Shown here one piece after another: positions 43,159-55,200 of a DNA stretch of 64,000 bases (positions within the stretch are counted from its first letter, which is position 1; every line of letters starts with the position of its first letter). Source of the DNA: Naegleria lovaniensis. Lineage: Eukaryota; Heterolobosea; Eutetramitea; Acrasida; Naegleriidae. The notes below the pieces were generated by a model. It was not told the DNA's origin. It worked only from the letters and a program-made list of their open reading frames with translations, and made no database searches. Where the stretch lies: assembly GCF_003324165.1 (NCBI RefSeq), contig NW_025407835.1, positions 248,001 to 312,000 on the forward strand. Direction: 5' to 3'. A program made the position numbers and the translations under genes.

Positions 43159-46100
43159 ATGATTGCAACACCACCCTCTGTAGAGCCCAGTACAGTGATC
43201 ATCACCAGCTCAGGATCATCGAACGGTGATCATCAGTCGGAAAATGCAAATGATATGGAACAAAGACGATATGACCGTCAAATGAGAGCCATCGGAAAGG
43301 AGGCTATGAGCCAGATTGGATCAGCACGAATTTTGCTTCTCGGGTGTGGTGGTCTCGGTGTTGAAATGATCAAGAATTTAATGTTGATGGGATTCAAATC
43401 AATTACATTGTTCGATGACAAATCAACATCGTATTTGGATTTGAACAGTCAATTTTATTTGAGCGAACAGGATGTCGGAAGGAATAGACTTGATGCATCT
43501 TTTGACAAGCTCTATGAACTGAACCCGTACTGTAAATTGGAAAAACTGAGCCAGGAAACTGTCATTGACGAGGAACTCATCACCAAATTTAATATTGTGA
43601 TCTGTACTGATGACATTGTTGTTTCAGACAAAGTTGTTCAAATTAATCAGATCTGTCACGAAAACAGCATCAAATTTATTGCTGGATACACTTGTGGATT
43701 ATTCGCTTCCTGCTTTGTTGATTTCGGAAAAGAGTTTACAGTTAAAGATCCTGATGGTGAACCTCCATCTCATGGTATTGTTTCTGGAATTGAGATTGTT
43801 GAAAGAAATGGTGTTAAAGTTGCAATTGTCAACACCAAGGATGAAACTCAACCTGAACCTCACAATCTTTCAAACGATGATGTTGTAAAATTCCACTCTA
43901 TTGAAGGAATTTCTCATCTCAATGACAAAGAAATACGAATTAAGGTTGTTGACGTTTATAGATTTGAGCTTGTTGATGTAGACGTGTCATCTTGTGGAAA
44001 CTATACTCAAGGAGGTTACTACAGACAAATCAAACAACAGAAAGAGTTGCAATTTAAGAGTTTAAAACAATCCATGGCAGATATTCATGCAGGTTTACAT
44101 GATGATATTTGCTCAACTTTCCTTTTGTACAACTTTGCAGTTATGGACTATCCTCTCAAGTTACATTACTTTTTACTTGCACTTAACGCATTCATTTCTC
44201 AAAAGGGAAGACAGCCAAGAAATTACGACTCTGAAGATGCAAGAGAATTAATTTCTATTGCTAAAAAGATTTTGCAAAGCTCCAACGAAAGACAAGGCTG
44301 TGAGCACTTAATCGATGAAGGATTATTTTCTCTTCTGTGCTTTACTACCACTGGTCCACTCAACCCAATGTGTACAATGTTAGGTGGCTTACTTGCTCAG
44401 GAAGCTCAAAAAGCATGTACTGGAAAGTTTTCACCTCTATTCCAATGGTGTAACTTTGAGTCCATTCGTTCTATTCCCGATTCTATTCGTGTACCTATTT
44501 TACAAAATCCAAGTGCAAATGTCTCTGAGCTTCTTAATAGTTTAGATATGGACGTTAGGGCCAAGAACAACAGATATGACGCACAAAACATGTTGTTCGG
44601 TGCCGACTATCAACAAGCTCTTACCAACCAACAAACTTTCCTTGTCGGAGCTGGAGCCTTGGGATGCGAATATATCAAGAACTTTGCTTGTATTGGATTA
44701 GGTGCTGGCCCAAGAGGAAAGCTCACCGTCACAGATATGGACAGTATTGAAGTATCAAATTTGAGTAGACAATTTCTTTTCAGAGAAGAGCACGTGGGCA
44801 AAATGAAGAGCGAGTGTGCCGCCAAGGCAGCTCAAAAGATGAACCCTTCCCTCAATTTACTTGCCATGTGTGACAGAGTGGGAAAAGAAACAGAAAATGT
44901 GTTCGATGCTGGCTTTTGGAGTGATTTAAATCTAGTTGTAAATGCTCTGGATAACTTGGAGGCTAGATTGTATGTTGACTCAAAATGCGTCTATTACAGA
45001 AAGCCGCTGCTAGAAAGTGGAACTCTTGGAACAAAGGCAAACAGTGAAATTATCATACCGTATATTACCAATAACTATGGAAAACACAAAGATCCACCTC
45101 AAAAGCAATATCCAGAATGTACGATTCATAGATACCCAAATATGATTCAACACACCATTTCATGGGCAAAGGCTTTCTTCCAGTCTTCTTTCACCAAATC
45201 TATTGAAGAAGCAAAACTTTTCTTGAAAAATCCACAAAATTTCTTTGCGGAAAAAGGAAATAATATTGTCACATTAGAATCTGTTTCACTTTATCTGTGT
45301 CAACGTCCGAGAAGCTTTGAAGATTGTTTGAGCTGGAGCAGAATCAAATTTGAGGAATTATTTAATCATGCCATGAAGAACATTTTGTTGACCTATCCTG
45401 AAGACTTTGTTACAAAATCTGGAGCAAGATTTTGGAGTGGCTCCAAGAAGTGTCCACATCCTTTAGAATTTTCAGTTGATGATGAGACTCACATGAAATT
45501 TGTGTATTATGGAGCTCTTCTTTATTCATCACTATTTAACATTCCAGCTCCTGGAGACGCACGCGCCAACCATTTACAATTTTTCAACATGAATAAGCAG
45601 TACATTAGAGAAATTTTGACTCGAACCGTGTTGCCTAAATATATTCCAAACCCAATCAGTAGAGACGATGACGACGCAAAGGATTCCCATAATACAACTC
45701 AAAAACCACCTGAATTAACAGAAGAAGAGCTTAAAAAACAACAACAAGATATTGAGTTTTACGTAAAGAGAATGCGAGACGACTTGACATATATTGCAGA
45801 GAAAATTGACAGCGATCGTGCTTTGGCCGAGACAGAGTTTTTCCTCAGTGACGTTGACTTTGAAAAAGATGACGACTTGCACATGGAATTTGTGACCAGT
45901 GCCAGCAATTTGAGAGCAAGATGTTACAACATTCCAGAAGTTGATGTCTATGAAACAAAAGGTATTGCTGGAAGCATTATTCCTGCCATGATCACTACTA
46001 CAGCTCTCATTACTGGTTTAGTTGGATTGGAACTGTACAAAATCCTTGATATTAACATTCCAAACTTGAAAGGAACTCTTCCTACTGAACAAGAAAAGGA

Positions 46101-46620
46101 AAAGTTCCTTGAACGATTCAGTAACTCATACGTCAACATTGGCATACCATTCATCACACAGTCAGACCCAATGCCATGTAGAAAAGATGTTGCCAATAAT
46201 AAGTATGATATTTGGGAAACCATTGACGTTTCTAAACAACAAGACAATGTAGAAACTTTGAATGACTTGATTTCACATCTACAAACGGTTACAAGTCTCA
46301 ATGTGACAAGTATCACCTATGAAGGAGCCATTCTCTACACTTGCTTCATGTCTGAGGAAACCAAACAAAAAAGAATGACCTTACCACTCGACAAGCTACT
46401 GAATAGTATATTTAAGGCTGAAAAAGCAAAATCTGTTTTCAATTTGGGAGTACTTGCTATGGATTTGAAATCTACCGATTCAGATATCATTGCCCTACCG
46501 ACTGTTGTTTATTCTGCAGAGAAGGCTCGTGTTTCTGATGAAGAAAAACGAAAGCTCTTGTTGGAAAAGAAGAAACAATTGCTCAAGCAAAAGCAACAAC
46601 AACAACCTTCCTCTGAGTAG
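43159..46620 (+). CDS. UBA1: Ubiquitin-activating enzyme E1
   Basis: Activates ubiquitin by adenylation and thioester formation, passing it to E2 enzymes. Single exon, 1153 residues. The inactive adenylation half has GCGGLGVEMIKNLMLMGF at about 60; the active half has VGAGALGCEYIKNFACIGLG with TDMDSIEVSNLSRQFLFR. The catalytic cysteine is in YPECTIHRYPNMIQHTI, at about residue 654. LEFSVDDETHMKFVY and AGSIIPAMITTTALITGL mark the second catalytic half and the crossover, and the last 110 residues form the ubiquitin-fold domain that binds E2. Overall order fits UBA1 better than UBA6, but the two are hard to part here. A Gln/Lys-rich tail ends the protein. Confidence 0.95.
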   Translation: MIATPPSVEPSTVIITSSGSSNGDHQSENANDMEQRRYDRQMRAIGKEAMSQIGSARILLLGCGGLGVEMIKNLMLMGFKSITLFDDKSTSYLDLNSQFYLSEQDVGRNRLDASFDKLYELNPYCKLEKLSQETVIDEELITKFNIVICTDDIVVSDKVVQINQICHENSIKFIAGYTCGLFASCFVDFGKEFTVKDPDGEPPSHGIVSGIEIVERNGVKVAIVNTKDETQPEPHNLSNDDVVKFHSIEGISHLNDKEIRIKVVDVYRFELVDVDVSSCGNYTQGGYYRQIKQQKELQFKSLKQSMADIHAGLHDDICSTFLLYNFAVMDYPLKLHYFLLALNAFISQKGRQPRNYDSEDARELISIAKKILQSSNERQGCEHLIDEGLFSLLCFTTTGPLNPMCTMLGGLLAQEAQKACTGKFSPLFQWCNFESIRSIPDSIRVPILQNPSANVSELLNSLDMDVRAKNNRYDAQNMLFGADYQQALTNQQTFLVGAGALGCEYIKNFACIGLGAGPRGKLTVTDMDSIEVSNLSRQFLFREEHVGKMKSECAAKAAQKMNPSLNLLAMCDRVGKETENVFDAGFWSDLNLVVNALDNLEARLYVDSKCVYYRKPLLESGTLGTKANSEIIIPYITNNYGKHKDPPQKQYPECTIHRYPNMIQHTISWAKAFFQSSFTKSIEEAKLFLKNPQNFFAEKGNNIVTLESVSLYLCQRPRSFEDCLSWSRIKFEELFNHAMKNILLTYPEDFVTKSGARFWSGSKKCPHPLEFSVDDETHMKFVYYGALLYSSLFNIPAPGDARANHLQFFNMNKQYIREILTRTVLPKYIPNPISRDDDDAKDSHNTTQKPPELTEEELKKQQQDIEFYVKRMRDDLTYIAEKIDSDRALAETEFFLSDVDFEKDDDLHMEFVTSASNLRARCYNIPEVDVYETKGIAGSIIPAMITTTALITGLVGLELYKILDINIPNLKGTLPTEQEKEKFLERFSNSYVNIGIPFITQSDPMPCRKDVANNKYDIWETIDVSKQQDNVETLNDLISHLQTVTSLNVTSITYEGAILYTCFMSEETKQKRMTLPLDKLLNSIFKAEKAKSVFNLGVLAMDLKSTDSDIIALPTVVYSAEKARVSDEEKRKLLLEKKKQLLKQKQQQQPSSE

Positions 46621-46874
46621 TGAGAACCAACCACCATCCATGAACTGGCATTGAATAAACCGTAAGATCTGTTATTGTATCTATCTTCACTGTTTGAATT
46701 CATACAACACACTCGAGAGAACTTACCACTCATCAATTGTCCACCAATACTATCAAAACCTTTTGAAAGAAGGCTTTACCAAAACCAAAGAATTTCTGCA
46801 ACGACAACAGACAAGAATTCAAAAAAAAAACAACGCAAAACAATTTTCAGCGTAGAGAGCCTTTGCGAATCAAA

Positions 46875-47748
46875 ATGGGCCAATTGTTTACCAACATCTT
46901 CCAAAAATCGAATATCACACAATCTCGGATACTACTGCTGGGTCTCGACAATAGCGGGAAAACGAGTCTTCTCATGAAGATGGGACTTGTAACGAGTAGC
47001 TCCAACGATAAGAAATCATCAAAATCATCACAAAATAATTTGGAAGATGATGAATTAACTGCAACTCCGACAATAGGATATAATGTAAAAGAATTTTCTT
47101 ATAAAGGAGTTGTATTTAATTGTTGGGATTTAGGAGGACAAAAGAACATTAGAAGTCTGTGGAGTAAGTGTTTTACAATATTATTACCAATGAGAAATTA
47201 CAATGATGATTATCAATACTTGATCATACTGACGGACTGCAATAACATTGGATATCGGATCTGACTCTATCACAATAATGTACAAATTCTGTTATTATCA
47301 TAATTATGGACACTCCGATTCGGACTGAATCATTTTCTTCATCATGATGAACGAATGACAATAATTGTTGCTCTTGATCCATATAAACATCTTTACAACA
47401 ACACATTACTCAGAGCATTACTATAGAGGATCAAATGGAATAATTTTCATTGTGGACAGTGCTGATCATGGAAGGCTGAAAGAGTCCAAACAAGAATTGT
47501 ATCACTTGTTAGAAGACCCTGATTTAAAAAACCTTCCCGTGTTAATATTTGCAAACAAGAGAGATAAAGAAGGAGCAGTCTCAGCAACAGAACTCATAGC
47601 TCAGTTTGAACTTGAAGATTCCATTCAATTAGTGAATGGTAAACATGATTGGTATGTGGAAAGTGTCAGCACGATAACAGGAGAAGGAATTGAAAGTGGT
47701 TTGAAATGGCTTGTTTCAAAACTGAAACAAAAACCTGGCAAGGAATAA
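46875..47748 (+). CDS. Arf/Arl-like small GTPase with loop insertion
   Basis: Exons 46875-47163 and 47414-47748 (207 residues). MGQLFTNIF at the start carries Gly2 for N-myristoylation and an amphipathic helix, both Arf-family traits. G1 is GLDNSGKT (about 23-30), switch I TPTIGYNV, G3 WDLGGQ (about 84-89), the ARF-type SLWKHYYRGSNGIIFIVDS across the splice, and G4 ANKRD. All nucleotide motifs are intact. An insertion of about 25 Ser/Asn/Lys-rich residues lies between the P-loop helix and switch I, making it longer than the usual 180. Probably acts in membrane traffic. The intron is 250 bases and in the same place as the conserved SLW-HYY junction. Confidence 0.92.
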
Positions 47749-48077
47749 TTGATGAAACACAAAAATTGTTTTGGATCGTGAAATTCCATGACTCTTGTTG
47801 GAACCATGCAATTTCATTCCCTAAATTGAACTCTTTCATCATCCTGTGTACATAAGCATATTCGTTCCACTTACTTCTGACCACAATCAGTTTGTTTGTA
47901 AAATACCAGTGTGTATTTGAATTTTAAATTGACAAAACATTTTTATTTTCTTTCTGACAGATCATGATTCTTGAATTTCTCTATTTCTCTCATCCAATGT
48001 GTGAACAACGAAAAACTGCCACTCTCTGCACCTTTCCTATCACTTTTGTTCGAGTGAAGAAAAAATTTGAAGAAAAA

Positions 48078-48650
48078 ATGGAAACACGAGACGTCAAGTT
48101 TATGTTCAATTATGTTTCGAAGGTTGCCAAGCATTTAAACTTGAGACCTGAGATTGTGGCATCCCGAGGGATTAAATTTGATAAAATACCAGCAATGGTT
48201 GAGCAGCTACAATCCCGAGAGGAAAATATCGAAGATGCAAAGCATTTGAATTATTTAAAAGAAAGTTTGTTCATCTATGAACTTCCGATATTCAATCATG
48301 AGGATATTTTGGCTGGAAAACACAAGAATATTGCACCAGTGGAAGAGAGTAATGAAGAAGAGGTGGAAGAGGCTTCTCATTCCAACAACGAAGATGAAGC
48401 CAACCAACATGATAATTCTAATGAGGACGATGTGAATGAATCGGAGACAACAGAAACGTCGGAACCTACTGAAGAACCTCCATCAGAGAAACAACAATCA
48501 CAAGTGGAAAAAATTAAATCGAAAGACAAAAAGTCAAAAAAGAAGAATAGAGATGGTGAAGATGATGTATTGTCGTCGAAAAAAAAGGAAAAATCGAAAG
48601 GCATTCAAAAACCTGAGAAAATGAAGGAAAAGCTTCACAAAAAGAAATAA
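48078..48650 (+). CDS. Unknown protein with acidic then Lys-rich tail
   Basis: Single-exon protein of 190 residues from ATG 48078 (A-rich context aaaaaatg). An in-frame ATG at 47964 exists, but the sequence before it (tttctttctgacag) looks like a splice acceptor, so an unseen 5' exon is possible. Residues 1-90 are a compact helical unit (VKFMFNYVSKVAKHLNLRPEI, HLNYLKESLFIYELPIF). The rest is strongly acidic (EESNEEEVEEASHSNNEDE) followed by a lysine-rich nuclear-type tail (KDKKSKKKNRDGEDD, KEKSKGIQKPEKMKEKLHKK). It may be a nucleolar or chromatin-associated protein; no family recognised. Confidence 0.6.
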   Translation: METRDVKFMFNYVSKVAKHLNLRPEIVASRGIKFDKIPAMVEQLQSREENIEDAKHLNYLKESLFIYELPIFNHEDILAGKHKNIAPVEESNEEEVEEASHSNNEDEANQHDNSNEDDVNESETTETSEPTEEPPSEKQQSQVEKIKSKDKKSKKKNRDGEDDVLSSKKKEKSKGIQKPEKMKEKLHKKK

Positions 48651-48696
48651 AAGAAATAAGGCTCAAATCATTTTGAAATAAATAACTCTTGTCTAT

Positions 48697-51592
48697 TTAT
48701 TGTTGGTGATGTGATGCTGGATTATGCATCATGAAATGGTGGTGAGGCTGAGATAAATGGTGAATATCTGATGAAGGAAGAGAAGTGTTGTTGAGTATTG
48801 TTCTGTTGTGTTGTGACATTGCTGCAAAATTAGGAGTCAAATTTGGTGGATGCAAGCCATGGTGCCCACTCTCGTAGGATCCTCCTGTATTGGGGAAATC
48901 TCCAAATCCTCCCTCTTCGAGAACAATCTCAGAGGTATTTGCTTTTTTAGGTTCAGATTGTGAATAGGGATAGCGTGACATATCTGAGTTAGAATTGTCA
49001 AGTGGTGGAGGTCCATGATGCGTCCGAACTTGGAATGGAGTAAGAACTTCGTTGGAGGTGAGGTTAATATCATTGACAACATGGTGATGAGCGTTTGTTG
49101 AAAATCCAGCTTGATTGGAAAGAGTTCTCATAATCATTCCAGAATGATGATCTCCATCTGAGGAAGAAGCAGGTTGAAAGCTATTGCTAGGTGTTGGTGT
49201 TGCTTTCATGTAAGATGGAATGGTGGCTTGGGTGTGGTCTAATGAATGACCAAGTGGATGAGATCTTGGAAATTGAGAATGTTCTTCTTGTTGATATGGC
49301 ATGTAGGGAGGAGATGGTGCATTGTTTGGATGGACGCCATGGTGGATTGAGGATGGGGTTGAACCTTGTGACGATGATGATGATTGATGAGATTGTAATA
49401 AATCTTGAAGTGATGGTATATACTGTCCAGTGGCGTTGCTATCGTGTTGTTGTTGTTGTTGACAACTAATTGTCGCCAGTACATCCATATATCCACCGCT
49501 GCTGCTGGTTGTTGGGGAAGGTGTGGAAACAGAATTCTTTTGAGATTTTTTTGAGGTTCTCCTTAGTTGTGAATTGTTGCTAACTTGTAACGAAGAGGAA
49601 AGAGATCTTGGTGGTTTGGTACTCGTGAGAGGGCTTTGCTCAATATCATCAAATGGAGATCCTTTCTCCTGCACATCGCAAGCTAACACGGACAGCGTGA
49701 AAAGATCTGGGGTAGCAACTTCAGGGTTAGTCTCCACATAAGGAATTGGTCTTCTTTTCTTCTTACGTCTTTTGGTTGGCAAAGTAAGACCTAACTTAAT
49801 CTTGTAATTGAGGAATAAGCTTCTGATTTGAGTCTCTGTTTTAGTAGGAATTAACTCGGCTAATTTTTTCCAATCTCGTCCATATTCTCTGAAATATTCG
49901 AGAAATGCGTCTCTTTCGCTCACTGTCCAAATGGAAACAACTTTCAAAATTTTCTTTGTCTTGTTAGGTTTGGTAATTGCTGCAGGTGATGGAGGTAATA
50001 AGGGGGTAGTATCTCTCTTTTCTGCAACCATCGATTCCTTTGTTGGCTTTCTTACTGTAGGAGAAGCAGTAGGTGTGGATGTTGTAGATGCAACTTTTTT
50101 CTTTTTCTCTTTGGGAGCTGGAAGTACAAATTTGTATTTGGCTTTGTTTTCCTCGAAAAATTGCCTACATTGTTCCTCGTCTTTGGTTTTGAGCTTTTGA
50201 GCAATTTTCTCAAAGTTTGAACCAACCTTGGTTATCAAGTTTTTGAACTTATTAATTTCCACTTGGGACCATTCGTTTGCGCTTTCTTCTTCTTCCTTTT
50301 TTTTGGACCTAGAGCTGGTTGTTGATTTAGTTTCTACAACTTGAGTTTCTGTGACAAATATTGGCTCTGATGGTGTCATGGGGGAGACAGGCTCACGATC
50401 TTTGGTATCTTTTCTTTTACCCTCATCCACAAATCTCTTTCTGTACTTGTTGTTCAATTTCAGTTCATGCTTCATCTTTTTAAAATCCTCAGTTAGCTTA
50501 TAATTATAATAGAATGTCACAACATCTCCTGTAGTCCTATTTGGTAAAAGTCCAGCAATTGTTCTCATTTCCTTAGGGTGCTTTGTGAATTTTTCGGCAA
50601 AAATTTTCTTCTCTTCTTCAGTCCATGTCACTTCAAGAGCTCTCTTCTCTTGATATTCTCTCAGAACTTGCTCACTTGTCATAAAACCATTTCGTGACAC
50701 AAATGCATTTCGTCTTTCTTCCTCGTTCAACATTGGAGGAATTTTGGCCAGCTGGTCCTGAAACCGTATATTTTCGTTTCTTACATCGTCAAGGGTTATC
50801 TTATTTTTTTTCCACCATTCATATCTTAGCCGCTTGTATTTGGCGCCTTCTTCTCTTGCCTTTCGCTCTATATTGTGAAGTCTTTCTTGAATTATAGTGG
50901 TCAATTCAGGTATCAGTTCTGTGTACGCTCTCTCATTAACTTCATAACATTCGTAATCCGTTGGATTCCTAGGTTTCTTTTCTAATTTATCGTCATCTTT
51001 GTACAGTAAAAAGTCTAACTTTGTCTCCGCATTCATTCCCGATATCATGTTACAATAGTACAGTTCTTGTACTTTGGTTTTAGGAGCGAAATGAACGCAG
51101 TCTGTCATTTCGACATCACCATCAGCAATGGGGCTTGGTTCATTGTCGAGCTGGTGAAGACGTTCTTCGCTTCTCTTTACAAGCTCCTCTAGCTTTTCAA
51201 TTTCTCTAGTAATTTCCTCTGGTGTTGGTTGCGATCCATTGAACAGGGTTTGAATTGGATCATCATCCTGCTTGATCTTTGAATCAGCAGTTCGCTTGGA
51301 TCCTCTTGATTCTGTTTGTTTCGTAGACCGTTTCTTTTGTTGGTTTGGTGATGTGCTGCTTGATGAGGTGTTTTGCCGAGCATCCCCGCTAGAACTACAT
51401 GACGGAAATAACAAAATGACGATGATCATCAAGTGAATTTTGTAAATTTGATGATAGACAATCATCGGGCCAAGATGTTAATTGTATCCCAACAACAACA
51501 ACAACAAATTGAACATAAATCATACTTCGTTAATTTTGCAATCATTGTCTGGTCAAAACTTACCCTTTTCGTTTTGTAGAATTGGTGCTCAT
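48697..51592 (-). CDS. NCoR/SMRT-like protein with three SANT domains
   Basis: Exons 51592-51564 (29 bases, MSTNSTKRKG) and 51394-48697, 908 residues, intron GTAAGT...ATGTAG. SANT1 at about 267-309 (WTEEEKKIFAEKFTKHPKEM...TTGDVVTFYYNYK) is of the NCoR/SMRT/Snt1 type, which binds histone deacetylases, and is preceded by the coiled region and RNAFVSRNGFMTSEQV linker seen in that family. SANT2 (about 385-431, EWSQVEINKFKNLITKVG) and SANT3 (about 498-542, IWTVSERDAFLEYFREYGRDW) follow. The last 350 residues are Ser/His/Gln-rich and disordered. Likely scaffolds a nuclear co-repressor complex; animal NCoR has two SANTs, so the third is notable. Confidence 0.85.
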
Positions 51593-51751
51593 CGATACGA
51601 GTTAAAAATTGATGGAAGAATATTTCTGTTACAATGGTGATTACAATAGGTGTATGCCTTGTTGTTAATTATAATTAATTGGTAGTGATGAAAGGAAGAT
51701 GTTGTTGTAATTAATGGTTTCTCAGCCGAGAAACAAGCTGACTCAAAAATC

Positions 51752-51997
51752 TCAAAAATTAACTTTATAATTCTCCACTAGTTCACCTGAAATCATGCAA
51801 TATTTAAAACTGTTTGTATCCGGAGAGAGAGCAAATGATTCCTTGATGATGCGAATGGGAGGCTTGGATACAACGGCGCGATGAATTTTTTTCTCTTTTT
51901 GATTTGCAATAAAAAAATCGAATGCATTATTTTCTCTGGAAGGGTCAATGGGTGATCGCGAAACTACTCGATTCCGAAACCATGCTGATGAATACAT
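51752..51997 (-). CDS. Small hypothetical protein or 3' exon (weak)
   Basis: A 81-codon minus-strand frame from ATG 51997 (MYSSAWFRNRVVSRS) to TGA at 51752. The frame stays open upstream to a GTTAG splice-like acceptor at about 52022, so it may be the last exon of a gene starting near 52100-52250, but no consistent first exon was found. Basic and polar with no known motif (SGELVENYKVNF at the end). Could be a mitochondrial or structural small protein, or spurious. Confidence 0.3.
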   Translation of the reverse strand: MYSSAWFRNRVVSRSPIDPSRENNAFDFFIANQKEKKIHRAVVSKPPIRIIKESFALSPDTNSFKYCMISGELVENYKVNF

Positions 51998-52287
51998 GTA
52001 GTGATCTCCCAATTGGTATGGCTAACTTGTAAACACCAATTCGTTGCACATTTCCGCTTTGAAATGATGATCATTCGTACAGAAATCATTTTTCTCAATA
52101 GCAGTATACCTGATGATCTTTTTGAGAAGAATATCGTTAAAGATAATTTCCAAGAAAAGAAAAGACCGCTGTGAGTGAGAAGTTTCTACAATTCAATCAA
52201 GTGTTGTTGTTACTTGATAACAACAAATAGAAGGATGCAACAATAGTACTCACTCGCGGATTGCCTCTAAAATTAACATCAAATATT

Positions 52288-55200
52288 ATGTTATTTAAAC
52301 ATTCTTCATGCATTCCTGCTCAACTAAAAAACCACAAACAACAAACCAAACTCTTCATGCCTGATCTAAATCCAAACAATCAAAAGAGGCTTCTTCACAC
52401 TCAGCACGTGCTGAATCATCCTCACAGCACAGGTTCATTACAAACGTTACATGACGAGCATTCAGAGGTTCATAAACCCTACTTTTCTTTTTCCGTTCAT
52501 CATCCCCAAAAGCGCCCTGAACACTTGCAACAAGGGCATCAAGCAAACAGTTCCAACTTGAATTATGAGCCTCCAACCTTGATCATCACACCCCCTTCTT
52601 CTGAGGCCGCAACACAAGAAGCCACAAACAATAGCACGGCTTCAGTAGCCAACAACACCAAACCGAATTGGATTGTCAGTTCCCTCAAGAACTTGCAATC
52701 TCGGCTTCTTTCTCATCCTTTGCGCAAATCCACGAGTATGTTCAAGTTTCCTTCCAATGAGATATTTTCAGAAGAAGAGGAAGATAAACAGAACCAACAA
52801 GGAAAAAAGAAACAACTCGCAACCACCCCTAATACAACCAACTCGAAAACAAAACAAGATTCAGGTAACAACCCGACTAAACTCTCTTCAAAATTCGTCT
52901 CTCATCATCGCAACCTCACTCCAACAACAAAAAACACCCATTTAAAAATGAGCTCGCCATCACAGCCAACTTCTGAATTTGCCAATCAGACAAACTCGGA
53001 GGAAGACTCCGCTACCATTCAACAACAAGGAGTTTTGGAACCAAGCAATATGATTCAGATCAACAATGTTCTTGGTACAGGTAGTGATGGTAATGTTGCA
53101 AAAGCCAACATAAACGGAAGTGAGGATGACATGACGCAATTAGATGATCAAATGATGCAAAAATTAATGATGAAAGATGAAACCATGCCACAACAATTTG
53201 TAGATAGTTTTTTTATTGACAAGGATAAGAAATTGTCCTCCAAGTTTTCCGTAGATGATGAAAGTGAAGAGCTATTGAAAGATAAAATGAATAAGATTTC
53301 TGAAGTCGATGATATGTATGGCCTTGACATTTATTATCACAATAGTGAGTTGTGTAAAATTGAAGGACCAGAAGATCGATTCACTCTCATTGACATTGCA
53401 TTGGAAAGCGCAATGACCATCCAAAAATTATTTCAAAATGAGGCAAAACGTTACGAAAACAATGTTTCCAACGGAAAAATTTATCTATTCCTCAAATTAC
53501 TCTTAGAAGTGTCAAAAGATTTGGAGACCAATTTAAAAAATTTGAAAAGTAGAATAGTTCAGATAGAACTTAAACTGGCTGAAAAATTTCCAAATCAATT
53601 CAAGTTTGAAAACCAAACATGTATATCACATAACTACAAGATGGCCTCATTTGATTTGAGTTTTCTTGACACATCTTTCCACTTTAGAGGATGTTTGTTA
53701 ATTTTTATTCATACTTTGAATGAGTGCAAAACCTCAATCAACAAAGTGATACAGAGCAGAAATTCCTTCTTTTTGTTCACTACGAGCGACGCAAAATATG
53801 AGAAAAAACTTGACGTTTTTCAACAGAAGTTTTTAGTGCTCAAAACAATGTTTAACGTTTCCAACATGTTACTTCAGGAAAGATTGGACAATATTGACTC
53901 CAATAATCCATCATATTTTCCATTTTCACAATCTCTTAAAATTAGTGACATGGATATTTTAAAGGATGTGAATCCTATTGCATTTTGGCAACATTTAGGT
54001 AGCTTTTACGACTCTGAGATTGCTTGGTTCCTTTCTCTCATTGTCAAGACAACGGCATCTTTTGGACATACTCAAGAAGTGCCAAGTAAGCTCAAAAAAG
54101 ATTTGATTTTTTATGCTGCAAGCGCCTACTACCTGATCAATCCAAAAGGTGCTGCAGAAAATTGTGCTACTTTATTTACCAATAATCCAATTGCAAGCAG
54201 CGAATTTTGGAACATCCAAGATGAAAACAACATCATCAAGACATTTACATATCTGGGCTATCCATTTGTTGAGACTTCACGCAAGTTTAAAATACCATTT
54301 CCAGGCAGAAAAATTGTCGATTCTGTTGGACTGAACATTGATGGTGAAGAATTTGAGTTTGTATCAGTTTCAAGAGAGGCTCCAGAGGATTCATCAATTA
54401 TATTGTTTAATAACAACGAGCAAAGCGAAAAAACCAACTCTGTGGTATATTATTCCGAAGATGATGACGATGATGGAGAGGATGAATCTGTTGACCAAAA
54501 CGCAACACCTGTGGAATATCGAGCAGGAAGTAGCATGATCTACCCACAACTTGACAATCTTGAGGAGGTGAAAGAAGGATCCTCGTCTCTTGAGGTAAAC
54601 TTGGCTGAGATTGAAAAAACGATGAAAAATCATGAATATCATGATATTGCACTACGAATTATTTCAACTAAACCTCTTACCGAAGTGCCTGACTATATTG
54701 CTCACAATCCACAAGATTTCCCTTATTTGTCACAGATCCTAAAGGCCATTAATTCAATCAAACTCAAACAAGTTCAACACGATACAACATTTGACGGCAA
54801 AATAATTTTACACATCCACGGTGGAGGCTTCATTGCAATGCAATCATTTAGGTATGTTAAAAGCATTCTCTTTATTCAACTCATTTATTGACACGATGTT
54901 AGTCATGAGGTGTATTTAAGAAAATGGTGCTCTGCAACCAATATGCCTATTATTTCAGTGGACTATAGAAGGTTTGTAGCTTTATTTTTAGTGGTTTCAA
55001 GCTGTGAACGTTTTTAATTCCCATTTTTAGATCACCTCAATATAAATTTCCAACGCAAGTCGAGGAATGTTACTCAGCATACAAGTGGTTGTTAAGTAAT
55101 TGTGAAAAACTATTAGGAGCTCCACTGAAGAAGCTTGTGATTGCCGGTGATTCTGCCGGTGGTAACTTAGCCCTCGCTACTATTTACAGAGCCATAAGAG

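Noticed and set aside
47964-48077. Upstream in-frame ATG for the acidic/basic-tail protein
   Set aside because: The preceding pyrimidine-rich stretch ends in an AG like a splice acceptor, and the 38-residue extension shows no domain character; the ATG at 48078 has the usual A-rich context.
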